DNA from: Vibrio tasmaniensis 1F-187 | Lineage (GTDB): Bacteria; Pseudomonadota; Gammaproteobacteria; Enterobacterales; Vibrionaceae | Reading direction: 5' to 3' | NCBI RefSeq assembly: GCF_000272405.2 | Contig: NZ_AJZM02000191.1 | Coordinates: 1 to 64,000 of the forward strand | DNA: 64,000 nucleotides | In this document: piece after piece, positions 50,783-61,417 of the stretch | How the letters are laid out: every line of letters begins with the position of its first letter | Numbering within the stretch: the stretch's first letter is position 1 | Notes under the pieces: model-generated | What the model was told of the DNA's origin: nothing | Database searches by the model: none | The model's input: the letters and a program-made list of their open reading frames with translations, nothing else | Made by a program: the position numbers and the translations under genes

Positions 50783-52129
50783 CTAGAGCTCGCTCTTAGC
50801 GACTCTTGTGGTCACTTGCGACTCAATAACACCGTCTTCAACTTGGGTGGTGATCACTTCGCCCACTTCGACGTCGTTAATCGATGACAGGGTCTTGCTC
50901 GATGCTGAATGGGTAATACTGTAGCCACGTTTTAGGGTTGCTAATGGACTTACTGTTTCTAACTTCTCGGCAGCCATGGCTAGTTGGTGGCGAGTAGTTA
51001 GTAGTGTTTTATCCATTGCATCCAATAGCTTTTGCTCTGAACGTTGCAGATGCAGTTTTTGTTCACCAAGGCGTTTCACTGGTGAGTTCAGCTGAAGCTG
51101 GTGCTGTTTGCGCTCAACACGCTGTGCATGCTGCTTTAGGTATTGAGTCATACCACGACGCAAACGCATGTCTAAGTCATCAAGCTGCTGACTCTGCTTT
51201 TGCAGTTGGTAGCTCGGGTGTTGTTTCTCTAAGCGGTATTTCAACGTCTGAGTTGATTGCGCTTGTTTGATTAACACATGACGAATCGCACTCACTAAAC
51301 GAGCACGTTTAGACGCATAAGCTTGCTCTTTATGATTGTTGTCACGGCTAACTAATTCAGCGGCTGCTGATGGCGTTGGAGCACGCATATCTGCGACGAA
51401 ATCCGCGATAGTGACATCGATTTCATGCCCAACGGCACTGATAATCGGGATCTGGCTTGCTGCAATGGTGCGAGCTACGATCTCATTATTAAAGCACCAT
51501 AGATCTTCCAAAGAACCGCCGCCTCGGCCAACGATCAATACATCACACTCATTGCGTTCATTGGCACGCCCAATCGCTTGAGCAATTTGAATCGCCGCTT
51601 CTTCGCCCTGAACCATGGTTGGGTAAACCACAACAGGCAATGAAGGATCGCGTCTTTTCAGTACATCGAGAATATCGAAGAGGGCTGCGCCTGTTTTAGA
51701 GGTGATAACGCCAACGCATTTAGGATGTTCTGGAAGAATTTGTTTACTGGACTGAGCAAATAAACCTTCCGCTGCCAAGTTCATCTTAAGTTTTTCAAAC
51801 TCTTGCTGAAGCTTGCCGTCACCTTCTGGCTGCATGCTTTCGATGATGAGTTGATAATCACCGCGTGGCTCATAAAGAGATAGGCGCGCTTTAACTAGCA
51901 CTTGATTACCGTTCTGAGGCTTAAAAGTCACACGACGGTTATTGCCACGAAACATAGCGCACTTAACTTGAGCGCGAGAGTCTTTAAGCGTGAGGTACCA
52001 GTGACCAGAGACAGGTGCAGAGAAATTTGAGATTTCACCAACGAGCCAGACTATTCCCATTTCGTTTTCTAATAGGAGACGAACCTCTGAATTGAGGCGA
52101 GAAACAGTAAAGATGTTTGGATTGGTCAT
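50783..52129 (-). CDS. xseA: Exodeoxyribonuclease VII large subunit
   Basis: 448 residues from the ATG at 52129, which gives the family start TNPNIFTVSRLNSEVRLLLE; the frame is open for 44 more codons to 52261, but those residues do not look like XseA. N-terminal OB fold (GEISNFSAPVSGHWYLTLKD), catalytic core with VGVITSKTGAALFDIL and VGRGGGSLEDLWCFNNE, then a long coiled coil rich in Gln, Arg and Leu. With XseB it degrades single-stranded DNA. Divergent from guaB. Confidence 0.95.
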   Translation of the reverse strand: MTNPNIFTVSRLNSEVRLLLENEMGIVWLVGEISNFSAPVSGHWYLTLKDSRAQVKCAMFRGNNRRVTFKPQNGNQVLVKARLSLYEPRGDYQLIIESMQPEGDGKLQQEFEKLKMNLAAEGLFAQSSKQILPEHPKCVGVITSKTGAALFDILDVLKRRDPSLPVVVYPTMVQGEEAAIQIAQAIGRANERNECDVLIVGRGGGSLEDLWCFNNEIVARTIAASQIPIISAVGHEIDVTIADFVADMRAPTPSAAAELVSRDNNHKEQAYASKRARLVSAIRHVLIKQAQSTQTLKYRLEKQHPSYQLQKQSQQLDDLDMRLRRGMTQYLKQHAQRVERKQHQLQLNSPVKRLGEQKLHLQRSEQKLLDAMDKTLLTTRHQLAMAAEKLETVSPLATLKRGYSITHSASSKTLSSINDVEVGEVITTQVEDGVIESQVTTRVAKSEL

Positions 52130-52400
52130 AGAAGCGCTATCTATCCTTGAAGGAAGGTCTTTCTCTTGGAATCTCACTGGGCGTGAGTATGGAAGATAGC
52201 GGCAATATAATACATAGCAAGGGGGTAAATGCAAATTAAAAGTATAAAAATGTGTAGCCAAGCGATTTCGTTGGCCGTATAATCCGTCCGCAATATCTAA
52301 TCCAAATGCAGCTTGATTTTCCTTAATTGGCTGCCCTCATTAGGCGAAACGATGAGATTGGATTGTTTCTTTTTACTCCTATTATTGTGAGATATTGCAA

Positions 52401-53864
52401 ATGCTAAGAATTGCCAAAGAAGCGCTGACATTCGACGACGTACTGCTAGTGCCAGCACACTCCACCGTTCTCCCTAATACAGCTGATCTTCGCACTCAGT
52501 TGACGAAGAATATTTCCCTAAACATCCCAATGATCTCTGCATCGATGGATACTGTGACAGAAGCTCGCCTAGCGATTGCACTGGCGCAAGAAGGCGGAAT
52601 AGGCTTCATTCATAAGAACATGTCTATTGAACAGCAAGCTGAAATGGTTCGCCAGGTTAAAATTTACGAAGCAGGTGTGGTTTCTCACCCTGTTACTGTA
52701 AACCCTGACGCGACAATCGCTGATGTTGTAGCTCTTACTCAAAAACACGGCTTCGCCGGTTTCCCTGTTGTTACTGAAACAAACGAACTTGTTGGTATTA
52801 TTACTGGCCGTGACGTTCGCTTTGTGACTGACCTTTCTAAGAAAGTTGACGTAGTAATGACGCCTAAAGCTCGCCTTGCTTCTGTTAAAGAAGGTGCAAC
52901 TCGTGAAGAAGTTCAAGAGAAAATGCACGAAGCGCGTGTTGAAAAAGTTCTTGTTGTAAATGATGACTTCCAACTTACGGGAATGATCACTGCAAAAGAT
53001 TTCCACAAAGCAGAACGTAAACCAAACGCTTGTAAAGATGAGCGCGGCAGCCTACGTGTAGGTGCAGCTGTTGGTGCTGGTGCTGGTAACGAAGAGCGCG
53101 TTGCTGCTCTAGTTGAAGCTGGCGTAGACGTTCTACTTATCGACTCTTCACACGGTCACTCTGAAGGCGTACTTAACCGTATCCGCGATACGCGTGCTGC
53201 ATACCCTGACCTACAAATTATCGGTGGTAACGTAGCAACTGGCGCTGGCGCTCGTGCTCTTATCGAAGCGGGTGTTAGTGCGGTTAAAGTAGGTATCGGC
53301 CCGGGTTCAATCTGTACGACTCGCATCGTTACTGGTGTTGGTGTTCCTCAAGTAACAGCAATTGCAGACGCAGCTGAAGTAGCAAACGAATACGGTATTC
53401 CAGTAATCGCAGATGGCGGCATCCGCTTCTCTGGCGATATCTGTAAAGCTATCGTTGCTGGCGCATCTTGTGTGATGGTTGGTTCAATGTTCGCGGGTAC
53501 TGAAGAAGCACCGGGTGAAGTTATCCTTTACAACGGTCGTTCTTACAAGTCTTACCGTGGTATGGGTTCTCTTGGCGCTATGTCTCAAGGTTCTTCTGAC
53601 CGTTACTTCCAATCTGATAACGCTGCAGACAAGCTTGTTCCAGAAGGTATTGAAGGTCGTATCGCATACAAAGGTCGTCTAAAAGAGATCGTTCACCAAC
53701 AGATGGGCGGTTTACGCTCAAGCATGGGCCTAACGGGTTCTGCAACTGTTGAAGACATGCGTACTAAAGCTGAGTTTGTTCGTATCTCTGGTGCGGGCAT
53801 GAAAGAATCTCACGTACACGATGTTCAAATCACGAAAGAAGCACCTAACTACCGTTTAGGTTAA
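52401..53864 (+). CDS. guaB: IMP dehydrogenase
   Basis: 487 residues from the ATG at 52401, matching the E. coli start [18 protein letters not shown]; an upstream TTG is in frame but not needed. It oxidises IMP to XMP, the first committed step to GMP. The barrel is interrupted by two CBS domains (about 95-205). The catalytic cysteine is Cys305 in GPGSICTTR. The flap contains the [10 protein letters not shown] block. guaA follows after 202 bases containing a terminator-like hairpin. Confidence 0.97.
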   Translation: MLRIAKEALTFDDVLLVPAHSTVLPNTADLRTQLTKNISLNIPMISASMDTVTEARLAIALAQEGGIGFIHKNMSIEQQAEMVRQVKIYEAGVVSHPVTVNPDATIADVVALTQKHGFAGFPVVTETNELVGIITGRDVRFVTDLSKKVDVVMTPKARLASVKEGATREEVQEKMHEARVEKVLVVNDDFQLTGMITAKDFHKAERKPNACKDERGSLRVGAAVGAGAGNEERVAALVEAGVDVLLIDSSHGHSEGVLNRIRDTRAAYPDLQIIGGNVATGAGARALIEAGVSAVKVGIGPGSICTTRIVTGVGVPQVTAIADAAEVANEYGIPVIADGGIRFSGDICKAIVAGASCVMVGSMFAGTEEAPGEVILYNGRSYKSYRGMGSLGAMSQGSSDRYFQSDNAADKLVPEGIEGRIAYKGRLKEIVHQQMGGLRSSMGLTGSATVEDMRTKAEFVRISGAGMKESHVHDVQITKEAPNYRLG

Positions 53865-53883
53865 TAATACGTCCAAACGTTTG

Positions 53884-53916
53884 AATAATGTGCTGATTTA
53901 GTCGGCACATTATTTT
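53884..53916 (+). terminator. Terminator-like hairpin after guaB
   Basis: AATAATGTGC and GCACATTATT form a 10-bp stem with an 11-base loop and run into TTTT. It may reduce, rather than stop, transcription into guaA. Confidence 0.7.
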
Positions 53917-54066
53917 ATCTACCGTCTGTTTTGTTAAAAGTCCGACTTTCTCAAAACACGTGGTTAAAGATAACCAACGAAAACGTTTGCTTTATTTCTT
54001 GAAGAGTTAATCAGAGGTGAGTAAACTCGCCTCCGTTTTATCACATAGCCAATAAGACTGCTTACA

Positions 54067-55620
54067 ATGACTAAAAATATTCATGACCAACGTATTCTAA
54101 TTCTGGACTTCGGTTCTCAATACACACAGCTAGTAGCTCGTCGTATTCGTGAGATCGGTGTTTACTGTGAACTTTGGAGCTGGGACGTAGAAGAAGCGGA
54201 TATTCGTGAATTCAATCCAGACGGTATCATCCTATCTGGTGGCCCTGAAAGTGTAACGGAAGATAATTCTCCACGTGCACCTCAGTACGTATTTGATTCA
54301 GGTGTTCCTGTCTTCGGTATCTGCTACGGCATGCAAACGATGGCTGAGCAACTTGGCGGTAAAGTAGCAACGTCTACTGAGCGTGAGTTCGGCTACGCGG
54401 CTGTACAAGTGACGGGTGAATCTGCACTTTTCGCCGACCTTGAGACAACTCAAGATGTTTGGATGAGCCATGGTGACAAAGTGGTTGAAATCCCTGCTGA
54501 TTTCACAAAAATCGCAGAGACAGATACTTGCCCATACGCTGCAATGGCAAACGAAGAGAAGAAATACTACGGTGTTCAATTCCACCCAGAAGTAACGCAC
54601 ACTAAAAACGGCCTAAAAATGCTTGAGAACTTCGTTCTTAACGCGTGTGGTTGTGAAGGTCTGTGGACTTCAGCATCTATCATTGAAGATGCAGTTGCAC
54701 GTATTAAAGAGCAAGTAGGTGACGACGAAGTTATCCTTGGCCTTTCTGGTGGTGTTGATTCATCAGTAGTCGCAATGCTTGCTCACCGCGCTATCGGCGA
54801 CAAACTAACATGTGTATTTGTAGATAACGGCCTTCTTCGTTTAAACGAAGGTGAGCAGGTTATGGAGATGTTTGGTGACCAATTCGGCCTAAACATCATT
54901 AAAGTTGATGCGGAAGATCGTTTCCTTGACGCTCTGGAAGGCGAAGCTGAACCAGAAGCGAAACGTAAGATCATCGGTCACGTATTCGTAGATATCTTCG
55001 ACGAAGAGTCTAAGAAACTGAAGAATGCTAAATGGCTTGCTCAGGGTACTATCTACCCAGACGTAATCGAGTCTGCAGCATCTAAGACAGGTAAAGCACA
55101 CGTAATCAAATCTCACCACAACGTTGGTGGCCTTCCTGATGATATGGAAATGGGCCTTGTTGAGCCTCTACGTGAGCTGTTTAAAGATGAAGTACGTAAG
55201 ATCGGCCTAGAGCTTGGTCTTCCATACAACATGCTTTACCGCCACCCATTCCCAGGTCCAGGTCTAGGTGTTCGTGTACTTGGTGAAGTGAAGAAAGAGT
55301 ACTGTGATTTACTGCGTCGTGCTGATGCTATCTTCATTGAAGAGCTTCACGCTGCTGACCTTTACCACAAAGTATCTCAAGCATTCACGGTATTCCTACC
55401 TGTACGTTCAGTTGGCGTAATGGGCGATGGCCGTAAGTACGATTGGGTTGTATCTCTACGTGCAGTAGAAACTATCGACTTCATGACTGCTCACTGGGCA
55501 CACTTACCATACGACTTCCTAGGTAAGGTATCTAACCGTATTATCAACGAAGTTAACGGCATTTCACGTGTTGTTTACGATATTTCTGGTAAACCACCAG
55601 CAACTATCGAGTGGGAATAA
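54067..55620 (+). CDS. guaA: GMP synthase (glutamine-hydrolysing)
   Basis: 517 residues. It converts XMP to GMP. The N-terminal glutaminase has its cysteine at 86 in GICYGMQ and the histidine-glutamate block [10 protein letters not shown]. The ATP pyrophosphatase P-loop is LSGGVDSS (226-233). The C-terminal dimerisation domain ends in PPATIEWE. Encoded downstream of guaB. Confidence 0.98.
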   Translation: MTKNIHDQRILILDFGSQYTQLVARRIREIGVYCELWSWDVEEADIREFNPDGIILSGGPESVTEDNSPRAPQYVFDSGVPVFGICYGMQTMAEQLGGKVATSTEREFGYAAVQVTGESALFADLETTQDVWMSHGDKVVEIPADFTKIAETDTCPYAAMANEEKKYYGVQFHPEVTHTKNGLKMLENFVLNACGCEGLWTSASIIEDAVARIKEQVGDDEVILGLSGGVDSSVVAMLAHRAIGDKLTCVFVDNGLLRLNEGEQVMEMFGDQFGLNIIKVDAEDRFLDALEGEAEPEAKRKIIGHVFVDIFDEESKKLKNAKWLAQGTIYPDVIESAASKTGKAHVIKSHHNVGGLPDDMEMGLVEPLRELFKDEVRKIGLELGLPYNMLYRHPFPGPGLGVRVLGEVKKEYCDLLRRADAIFIEELHAADLYHKVSQAFTVFLPVRSVGVMGDGRKYDWVVSLRAVETIDFMTAHWAHLPYDFLGKVSNRIINEVNGISRVVYDISGKPPATIEWE

Positions 55621-55656
55621 TCTCTTAGAGATTTAACCAGTTTTGATTAAGATCTT

Positions 55657-55687
55657 AAGCCTCGAACTCAGTTCGAGGCTTTTTTCT
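55657..55687 (+). terminator. Terminator of guaA
   Basis: AAGCCTCGAAC and GTTCGAGGCTT form an 11-bp stem with a 3-base loop, followed by T5. Confidence 0.93.
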
Positions 55688-55908
55688 TTCTGACTCAGGG
55701 TATTAAAAGCTTATAGCTGACAACTAGACACCAAATCAGTTGGAAACTAGATATCACCTCAAGAAACAATGAGACGTTTTGTTGTGTTGAAGGATACATA
55801 AAAGTGTCACTCGCACTTTTTATAAATTCACATGGTAACGACTGGCTCATTTCCCATGCGCCGCATACTCTTTGATGGACTTATTAAGGACAGATAAGAG
55901 AATCCATC

Positions 55909-57621
55909 ATGTTAAAAATCAAATATTTGGCGACAGTCGTTGGCTGCACTTTAGCAGCACACAGTTACGCGTCTTTGAACATTCAACCTGATCCGCAAAA
56001 CCCGAATGGCTACCTTGTTGAAAAGTCTGCACTGCAAGCTGCTGAACAAGCGAAAACATCCGATCCTATGTATGCGATCTGGTCACAAGCATTACAAACT
56101 CGTCCCAATAGTATTGTTGAAGCTATTGAACCGGGTTTAGCCTCGAATCCTGAAAATGTGAAACGAGTCGAGCGTGTATTCCCTCAATCTGAATGGGACT
56201 TCCTCACTCAGATGGCTGCGGCAGAATACACGTACACTCGCTTCTTACGGGCGATTGGTAAATTCCCAGCCTTCTGTGGAGAGTACACTGATGGCCGAGA
56301 CTCAGACGCCATCTGTAAAAAATCCATCATCACGGCCTTTGCTCATTTCGCTCAAGAAACAGGCGGGCACATCGCAATAGATAACACCTCTGATAACCCA
56401 TTAGCTCTAGAAGAGTGGCAGCAAGCGCTGGTGCATGTTCGAGAAATGGGTTGGTCAGAAGGTCAAGAGGGTTACACCACCGGTTGTGGTCAGAACGATT
56501 GGCAGAATGCACGTTGGCCTTGTGCGGCAGGGCAGGGTTACTTTGGACGTGGTGCTAAACAGCTTTCTTACCATTTTAACTACGGTGCGTTCTCGGAAGT
56601 TATGTTCGATGGTGATGCGACGGTTCTATTGAATAACCCAGGTTTGGTTGCTGATTCATGGTTGAATTTGGCTTCTGCTATCTGGTTCTTCCTTACACCT
56701 CAAGCTCCTAAACCTGCCATGCTGCACGTTATTGACCGCACTTGGACACCCTCTCAGCGTGAGTTGGATGCGGGAATTGGCTATGGGTTTGGTACCACAA
56801 TCAACGTAATTAATGGTGGTATCGAGTGTGGTGAGCAGAACAAAGACAAAGGCCAACCGGTTAACCGAATTCGTTATTGGGAAGGATTAGCTGCGCATTA
56901 TCTGATCCCTGTAGAAGCGGATGAAGCCAATACATGTTGGCAGCAAACGCCTTATGGAAGCTTGAACTTGAATGGTGCGACTGATGTGTTGTACACCAAC
57001 TGGGATGGTAACTGGAAATACTACGCAGACCGCCCAGAAGGCTATTCATTTGAGTGTGAGCTTGTTGGTTTCCAAACCGCTTATTCAGCCTTGGTGGCCG
57101 GAGATTATGAGAAGTGTGTGACCAATTTTTATGGATCACATGCGAGTTGGCCTGAAGTGAAAGTGGTCGATAAGCTTGATCCGGTTGACCCTGGTACTAA
57201 TCCCGGTGGCAACGGTTGGAGTGCGACCAAGGTTTACAATGCTGGCGATCAAGTCACTCACAACGGCGCGACTTACCAAGCTAAATGGTGGACTCAAGGG
57301 GATGATCCTGCCAATGACGGCCCTTGGAAATTTGTAGCGGGTGAACCAACACCACCCGTAGTGACAGATCCATCGCCAGTTGTCCCTGCACCTGTCGATC
57401 CTGCTCCGGTAGACCCAACACCGGTTGAACCACCTGTGACTGAGCCGCCTGTCGTTGTTGATCCATCGGTGTTTATCACATGGCAAGCGGGTGTTAGCCA
57501 AGTGAGCAATGGCGACAAGGTGACACATAATGGCAAGTGCTTCGTAGCTAAAAACGGTCCTGGTGTCTGGGAAAGCCCTGTTCAATCGAACTGGTTCTGG
57601 GATGAAATTAGCTGTAAATAA
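55909..57621 (+). CDS. Secreted GH19 chitinase with chitin-binding modules
   Basis: 570 residues. A signal peptide (1-21, ending AAHSYA) is followed by a GH19 catalytic domain: the acid glutamate is Glu150 in HFAQETGG, with GYFGRGAKQLSYHFNYG (matching the family YYGRG.IQLS.NYNYG) and INGGIECG. A CBM5/12-type module lies at about 435-476 (NAGDQVTHNGATYQAKWWT), then a Pro/Val/Asp-rich linker (about 480-522) with PVDP-like repeats, and a second, degenerate CBM-like tail (NGDKVTHNGKCFVAKN) with two cysteines. It degrades chitin outside the cell. A hairpin at 55800-55819 lies in the upstream region. Confidence 0.92.
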   Translation: MLKIKYLATVVGCTLAAHSYASLNIQPDPQNPNGYLVEKSALQAAEQAKTSDPMYAIWSQALQTRPNSIVEAIEPGLASNPENVKRVERVFPQSEWDFLTQMAAAEYTYTRFLRAIGKFPAFCGEYTDGRDSDAICKKSIITAFAHFAQETGGHIAIDNTSDNPLALEEWQQALVHVREMGWSEGQEGYTTGCGQNDWQNARWPCAAGQGYFGRGAKQLSYHFNYGAFSEVMFDGDATVLLNNPGLVADSWLNLASAIWFFLTPQAPKPAMLHVIDRTWTPSQRELDAGIGYGFGTTINVINGGIECGEQNKDKGQPVNRIRYWEGLAAHYLIPVEADEANTCWQQTPYGSLNLNGATDVLYTNWDGNWKYYADRPEGYSFECELVGFQTAYSALVAGDYEKCVTNFYGSHASWPEVKVVDKLDPVDPGTNPGGNGWSATKVYNAGDQVTHNGATYQAKWWTQGDDPANDGPWKFVAGEPTPPVVTDPSPVVPAPVDPAPVDPTPVEPPVTEPPVVVDPSVFITWQAGVSQVSNGDKVTHNGKCFVAKNGPGVWESPVQSNWFWDEISCK

Positions 57622-57628
57622 TTAAACT

Positions 57629-57664
57629 AAGCAAGCCTCTGTTATAAGAGGCTTGCTTGTTCAG
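57629..57664 (+). terminator. Terminator of the chitinase gene
   Basis: AAGCAAGCCTCT and AGAGGCTTGCTT form a perfect 12-bp stem with a 6-base loop. The tail GTTC is T-poor, so it may act mainly as a 3'-end stabiliser. Confidence 0.7.
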
Positions 57665-57763
57665 TGACAGTTATACGACACTTCCCTTACTTTCTATTAC
57701 AGTAGTGCTTTCCATTTATCGATAAACTGTGTTCGTGAATAATTCTATTACAGGGCAATTAAA

Positions 57764-58558
57764 ATGAAGTTAAAGCTATCTATTCTTGCGTTATTGGTAA
57801 CTGGAGTTACTGGGTGTAACAGTACGCCGCAGTCAGGTCTCGAGCAAAGTTTGGGCTGGGGTAATTATGGCAGTTTGAGTTTTGAAACGAGCTCTGAAGG
57901 TATTGTTGCTCAGCGTTATCAAGTATTAAAAAGTCCTGTAGGCCAAATCACGTCTATAGAGGAGCAAGGTAACCAAATTCATGTTATTCAAACACTTGAA
58001 GGCGCTTTAATTAAAGGTGTCGATAGTACAGGCATTATGAATTACGAAGGCTGTATGGAGTCTGTTGGGGAAGTTGATGCTGCTGTTAATGCATACCCGT
58101 CAATCGTTCAATTCTTATTAAAGCAAGCTGCGCCTCAAGGTCCTAATTCTGTATCAACATCATTACCTTTCACTGTCTCAGAATCAGCCAATAACGCTCA
58201 AATTTACATTGGTGAAGCAACTTCTGTAGAAATTGAAGGTGAAAGCTATCCTATCGGTCCTATGATCGAACTTTCTGCGCCGTGGGGGGCATCTGGCCAA
58301 ATCACATCTGTAGATGCGACAACCTTTGAATTTTCATATTTTACGACCAACGATGGCCACAAAGATACGGTTGATATCCGTGGTGCATGGAGCCAAAGTA
58401 TGGGCCCGATGGATAAGTTTAACCAAGAACCTTCGGGAGAGTGGTTAGCGTGTGTAAAGCCCGAGGTTCAAGCGGTCTTGATGGAACAAAGCCCTAAACG
58501 AGTTGGCGAGATACTTGAAATCATCACGAAAGCCGAACTGGCGAACGATGCAATCTAA
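57764..58558 (+). CDS. Lipoprotein of unknown function
   Basis: 264 residues. The signal MKLKLSILALLVTGVTGC has lipobox VTGC with Cys18 to be lipidated. The mature part seems beta-rich with two further cysteines (YEGCMES, WLACVKP). I recognise no family. It stands alone between the chitinase and an acetate transporter, each with its own signals, so the context gives no role. Confidence 0.72.
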   Translation: MKLKLSILALLVTGVTGCNSTPQSGLEQSLGWGNYGSLSFETSSEGIVAQRYQVLKSPVGQITSIEEQGNQIHVIQTLEGALIKGVDSTGIMNYEGCMESVGEVDAAVNAYPSIVQFLLKQAAPQGPNSVSTSLPFTVSESANNAQIYIGEATSVEIEGESYPIGPMIELSAPWGASGQITSVDATTFEFSYFTTNDGHKDTVDIRGAWSQSMGPMDKFNQEPSGEWLACVKPEVQAVLMEQSPKRVGEILEIITKAELANDAI

Positions 58559-58645
58559 GATTGCGATTTAGCGATCTATCTTTTTATGCCGTTCGGATTA
58601 AAATTTGCGTACAAATTTTATTAACTTTTTTTAAAGGCGCGCAAA

Positions 58646-59239
58646 ATGTCAACAAAACTGGCGAACCCGGCACCACTTGGCCTAATGGGTTTCGGTATGA
58701 CTACTATACTTCTTAATATCCATAACGCAGGTTTCTTTCCAATCGATTCAATGATTCTTGCTATGGGTATTTTTTACGGTGGTCTAAGCCAAGTTATCGT
58801 GGGCACAATGTGTTTCAAACGTGGTGACACGTTCGGTACAACTGCGTTTACTTCTTACGGTCTATTCTGGTTATCTTTGGTTGGTTTAATCGTAATGCCT
58901 TACATGGGCCTACCAGCAAGTCCAGCAGCGTTTATGGGTTGGTACCTACTACTATGGGGCATCTTCACTGGCTTCATGTTCATTGGTTCTCTATGCTACC
59001 CAGTAGCGAAACAAGTAGTATTCGGTTCACTTACTATTTTGTTCTTCCTACTTGCCGCTCGTGATTTCACAGGCAGCGAACTGATCGGTACTATCGCTGG
59101 TTTTGAAGGTATCTTCTGTGGTGCGTCAGCTATCTACTTTGCAATGGCACAAGTAATCAACAACGAATATGGCCGCACAGTACTGCCAATCGGTGAGAAA
59201 AAAGCGCCTCAAATGGCAACACAAGAAATCGCTGCTTAA
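58646..59239 (+). CDS. satP: Acetate/succinate transporter, SatP (YaaH/GPR1/FUN34) family
   Basis: 197 residues with six predicted membrane segments. The family signature [14 protein letters not shown] is at 7-20, and the channel-lining phrase YGLFWLSL is present. It moves acetate and succinate, probably with protons, through the inner membrane. AAAGG precedes the ATG. It converges on the alanine symporter gene across a strong bidirectional terminator. Confidence 0.9.
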   Translation: MSTKLANPAPLGLMGFGMTTILLNIHNAGFFPIDSMILAMGIFYGGLSQVIVGTMCFKRGDTFGTTAFTSYGLFWLSLVGLIVMPYMGLPASPAAFMGWYLLLWGIFTGFMFIGSLCYPVAKQVVFGSLTILFFLLAARDFTGSELIGTIAGFEGIFCGASAIYFAMAQVINNEYGRTVLPIGEKKAPQMATQEIAA

Positions 59240-59297
59240 TGCTCTAACTTGGGAACAGTTAGTTTGTTATAAGCCGTTTATTGGTTATGAACAAAAC

Positions 59298-59332
59298 AAA
59301 AGGGGTTAGCCGAAATGGCTAACCCCTTTTTT
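59298..59332. terminator. Bidirectional terminator between satP and alsT
   Basis: AAAAGGGGTTAGCC and GGCTAACCCCTTTT form a long stem with a 5-base loop and A/T runs at both ends, suited to stop both converging genes. Confidence 0.92.
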
Positions 59333-59398
59333 ATGCGTTATTAATAGCGCGAGTTAAAGCTATCTATTTATTAAAGCAATCTGTTTGCTAAGGTAAGC

Positions 59399-60946
59399 TT
59401 AAGCTGAAGGTTGCTCTACAGGTTTACTGTCTGCAACTTCAGATTCAGGAGACTTACCTGTTTTACGCTTGTACTTCTCTTCCCAGTAAGTTGCCCCTTT
59501 AATGCCTAGTTTTACAGGGTTGAATGTGTACTCAGTCACACCTTGTTTCTGTTGTTCTTCGTAGTCTGCTAAAGCCTTAAGCGCAGGCTTAGACATGAAG
59601 AAGATGATCAGAATACCAACGATGTTTAACCATGCCATCAAACCAACACCCACATCACCCATTGCCCATGCAAGGTTTGCTGTTTTAACGGTGCCATAGA
59701 AAACGGCACTAATAAGAACAAGCTTAAGTACGAACATCATGCCAGGGATCTTGATGGTACGACGTAGGTAAGCAATATTTGTTTCTGCGATGTAGTAGTA
59801 AGCAAGAATCGTTGTAAATGCGAAGAAGAACAGAGCAAATGCGATGAATGGCTTGCCAATGCCTGGCAGTGCACTTTCAATAGCAAGCTGTGTAAATACG
59901 GGACCATTCGCACCGATGTTTGCTGCTAGGTTCTGAACAAGGAAGACACCTTCAGCGCCGCCGTGAACGTTGTAAGCACCAGTGATGATGATCATGAACG
60001 CTGTAGCAGAACATACTAGAAGAGTATCAATGTAGATAGAGAACGCTTGAACCAAACCTTGCTGAGCTGGGTGATCAACACTTGCCGCAGCTGCCGCGTG
60101 AGGACCAGTACCTTGACCCGCTTCGTTTGAGTAAACACCACGTTTAACACCCCAACCGATTGCAGCACCAAAGCCTGCCATAGGAGTGAATGCATCACCC
60201 AGAATCATTCCGAAAACAACAGGAACTTGGCTGATGTTTAGTAGGATGATAACGAATGCGATGATGATGTAAGCCAATGCCATGAATGGAACGACAATTT
60301 GTGTGAAGTTCGCGATACGTTTAACACCACCAAAGATGATGAAAGCAAGGATGATAGCAACAACAGTACCAGTGAAAATTTTAGCGAAACTGAATGTACC
60401 GATAGCTGTTTCAATCATATCACCTGAGCCAAATGCAGCTTCTACAGCATTACCTATACTGTTTGACTGAACACCTGGAAGCAAAATGCCACATGCAAAA
60501 ATAGTCGCGATAGCGAAGATCCATGCGTACCACTTCTGACCCATTGCTTTTTCAATGTAGTAAGCCGGACCACCACGGAACTGGCCTTCATCTTCTTCTT
60601 TATAGATTTGCGCCAGCGTAGATTCTGCGTAAGCAGTCGCCGCGCCAAAGAAAGCTACCACCCACATCCAGAATACGGCACCTGGGCCACCGAAACCGAT
60701 AGCGGCAGCAACACCTGCAATGTTACCTGTACCTACACGGCCAGACAGCGAAACGGCAAGAGCTTGGAAAGACGAGATGCCTTTTGATGAGCTTTTACCC
60801 GAAAGTAGCAAGCGCCACATTTCAAAGAAGTGACGGATTTGAACAAATCGAGTCATGATGGAGTAGAACAAACCTGCACCTAAACATAGGTAGATAAGTA
60901 CTGGGCTCCAGATTATTCCATTCAAAAAATCAACGAACGACTGCAT
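59399..60946 (-). CDS. alsT: Alanine/sodium symporter (AGCS family)
   Basis: 515 residues with about eleven membrane segments. Family blocks include FQALAVSLSGRVGTGNIAGV (about 60-79), GFGGPGAVFWMWVVAFFG and YSNEAGQGTGPHAAAAA (about 270). It takes up alanine or glycine with sodium. The C-terminus is a charged cytoplasmic tail. No glycine riboswitch, sometimes found before such genes in Vibrio, was seen upstream. The exact substrate is not determined. Confidence 0.93.
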   Translation of the reverse strand: MQSFVDFLNGIIWSPVLIYLCLGAGLFYSIMTRFVQIRHFFEMWRLLLSGKSSSKGISSFQALAVSLSGRVGTGNIAGVAAAIGFGGPGAVFWMWVVAFFGAATAYAESTLAQIYKEEDEGQFRGGPAYYIEKAMGQKWYAWIFAIATIFACGILLPGVQSNSIGNAVEAAFGSGDMIETAIGTFSFAKIFTGTVVAIILAFIIFGGVKRIANFTQIVVPFMALAYIIIAFVIILLNISQVPVVFGMILGDAFTPMAGFGAAIGWGVKRGVYSNEAGQGTGPHAAAAASVDHPAQQGLVQAFSIYIDTLLVCSATAFMIIITGAYNVHGGAEGVFLVQNLAANIGANGPVFTQLAIESALPGIGKPFIAFALFFFAFTTILAYYYIAETNIAYLRRTIKIPGMMFVLKLVLISAVFYGTVKTANLAWAMGDVGVGLMAWLNIVGILIIFFMSKPALKALADYEEQQKQGVTEYTFNPVKLGIKGATYWEEKYKRKTGKSPESEVADSKPVEQPSA

Positions 60947-61417
60947 GAGTATTTTCCCTGTTAGTTTTGCTTATGATTGTTTTTCGAACAACACAATACT
61001 TCACTTGTAACCCGAGTGTTAAATTATTTAACTGCGCATTGGGATTACTGTGACATAAAGCAAGTTATAGAGGGTGTTTGTTAATGCTTAGTGCTAATTC
61101 GATAATCGTTCCATTTAACTTGTTATGCAACAGATTGTTGCGGCTGGTGTTTTGCAAAGTGAATAAATAGTGATTAATACAAAAGGGTGGGGAGGTGCGC
61201 AGAAGAAGGGTAGGTGTGCACAAGAGACGAAATTGCGTAAAACAGCGGTTAAAGCCACTTAGCATGAACGGCTGATATATGAGTGGTGAGATGGATTTGA
61301 TTGGAATATATCACCTGCATCGAGTGATCTCGCAGGCCTAAGAAACTGTGCCTTTGAAGGCTCGATAATTCTGGCCTTCATGTTTACTGAGTGAAAGTAG
61401 CTAGTTTGATGCCTGTT
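60947..61417. other. 471-base gap between alsT and the metallohydrolase gene
   Basis: It holds the alsT upstream region and the metallohydrolase 3' region. A 7-bp hairpin (61355-61361 with 61374-61380) lies 38 bases after the metallohydrolase stop, without a U-run. A 66-codon open frame on the minus strand has no homology I recognise and is not called a gene. Confidence 0.5.

Noticed and set aside
52130..52261. A 44-residue N-terminal extension of XseA
   Set aside because: The extra residues do not resemble the family, and the conserved start TNPNIFTVSRL begins at 52129.
57136..57585. A 149-codon open frame antisense to the chitinase 3' end
   Set aside because: It comes from the repetitive linker region read backwards and has no supporting signals.
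61065..61265. A 66-codon open frame on the minus strand in the gap before alsT
   Set aside because: No ribosome site, no recognisable motif, unusual composition; it overlaps the probable promoter region of alsT.
60947..61417. Possible glycine riboswitch upstream of the alanine/sodium symporter
   Set aside because: Such riboswitches occur before related Vibrio genes, but the conserved glycine-aptamer sequence blocks were not found on the minus strand here.
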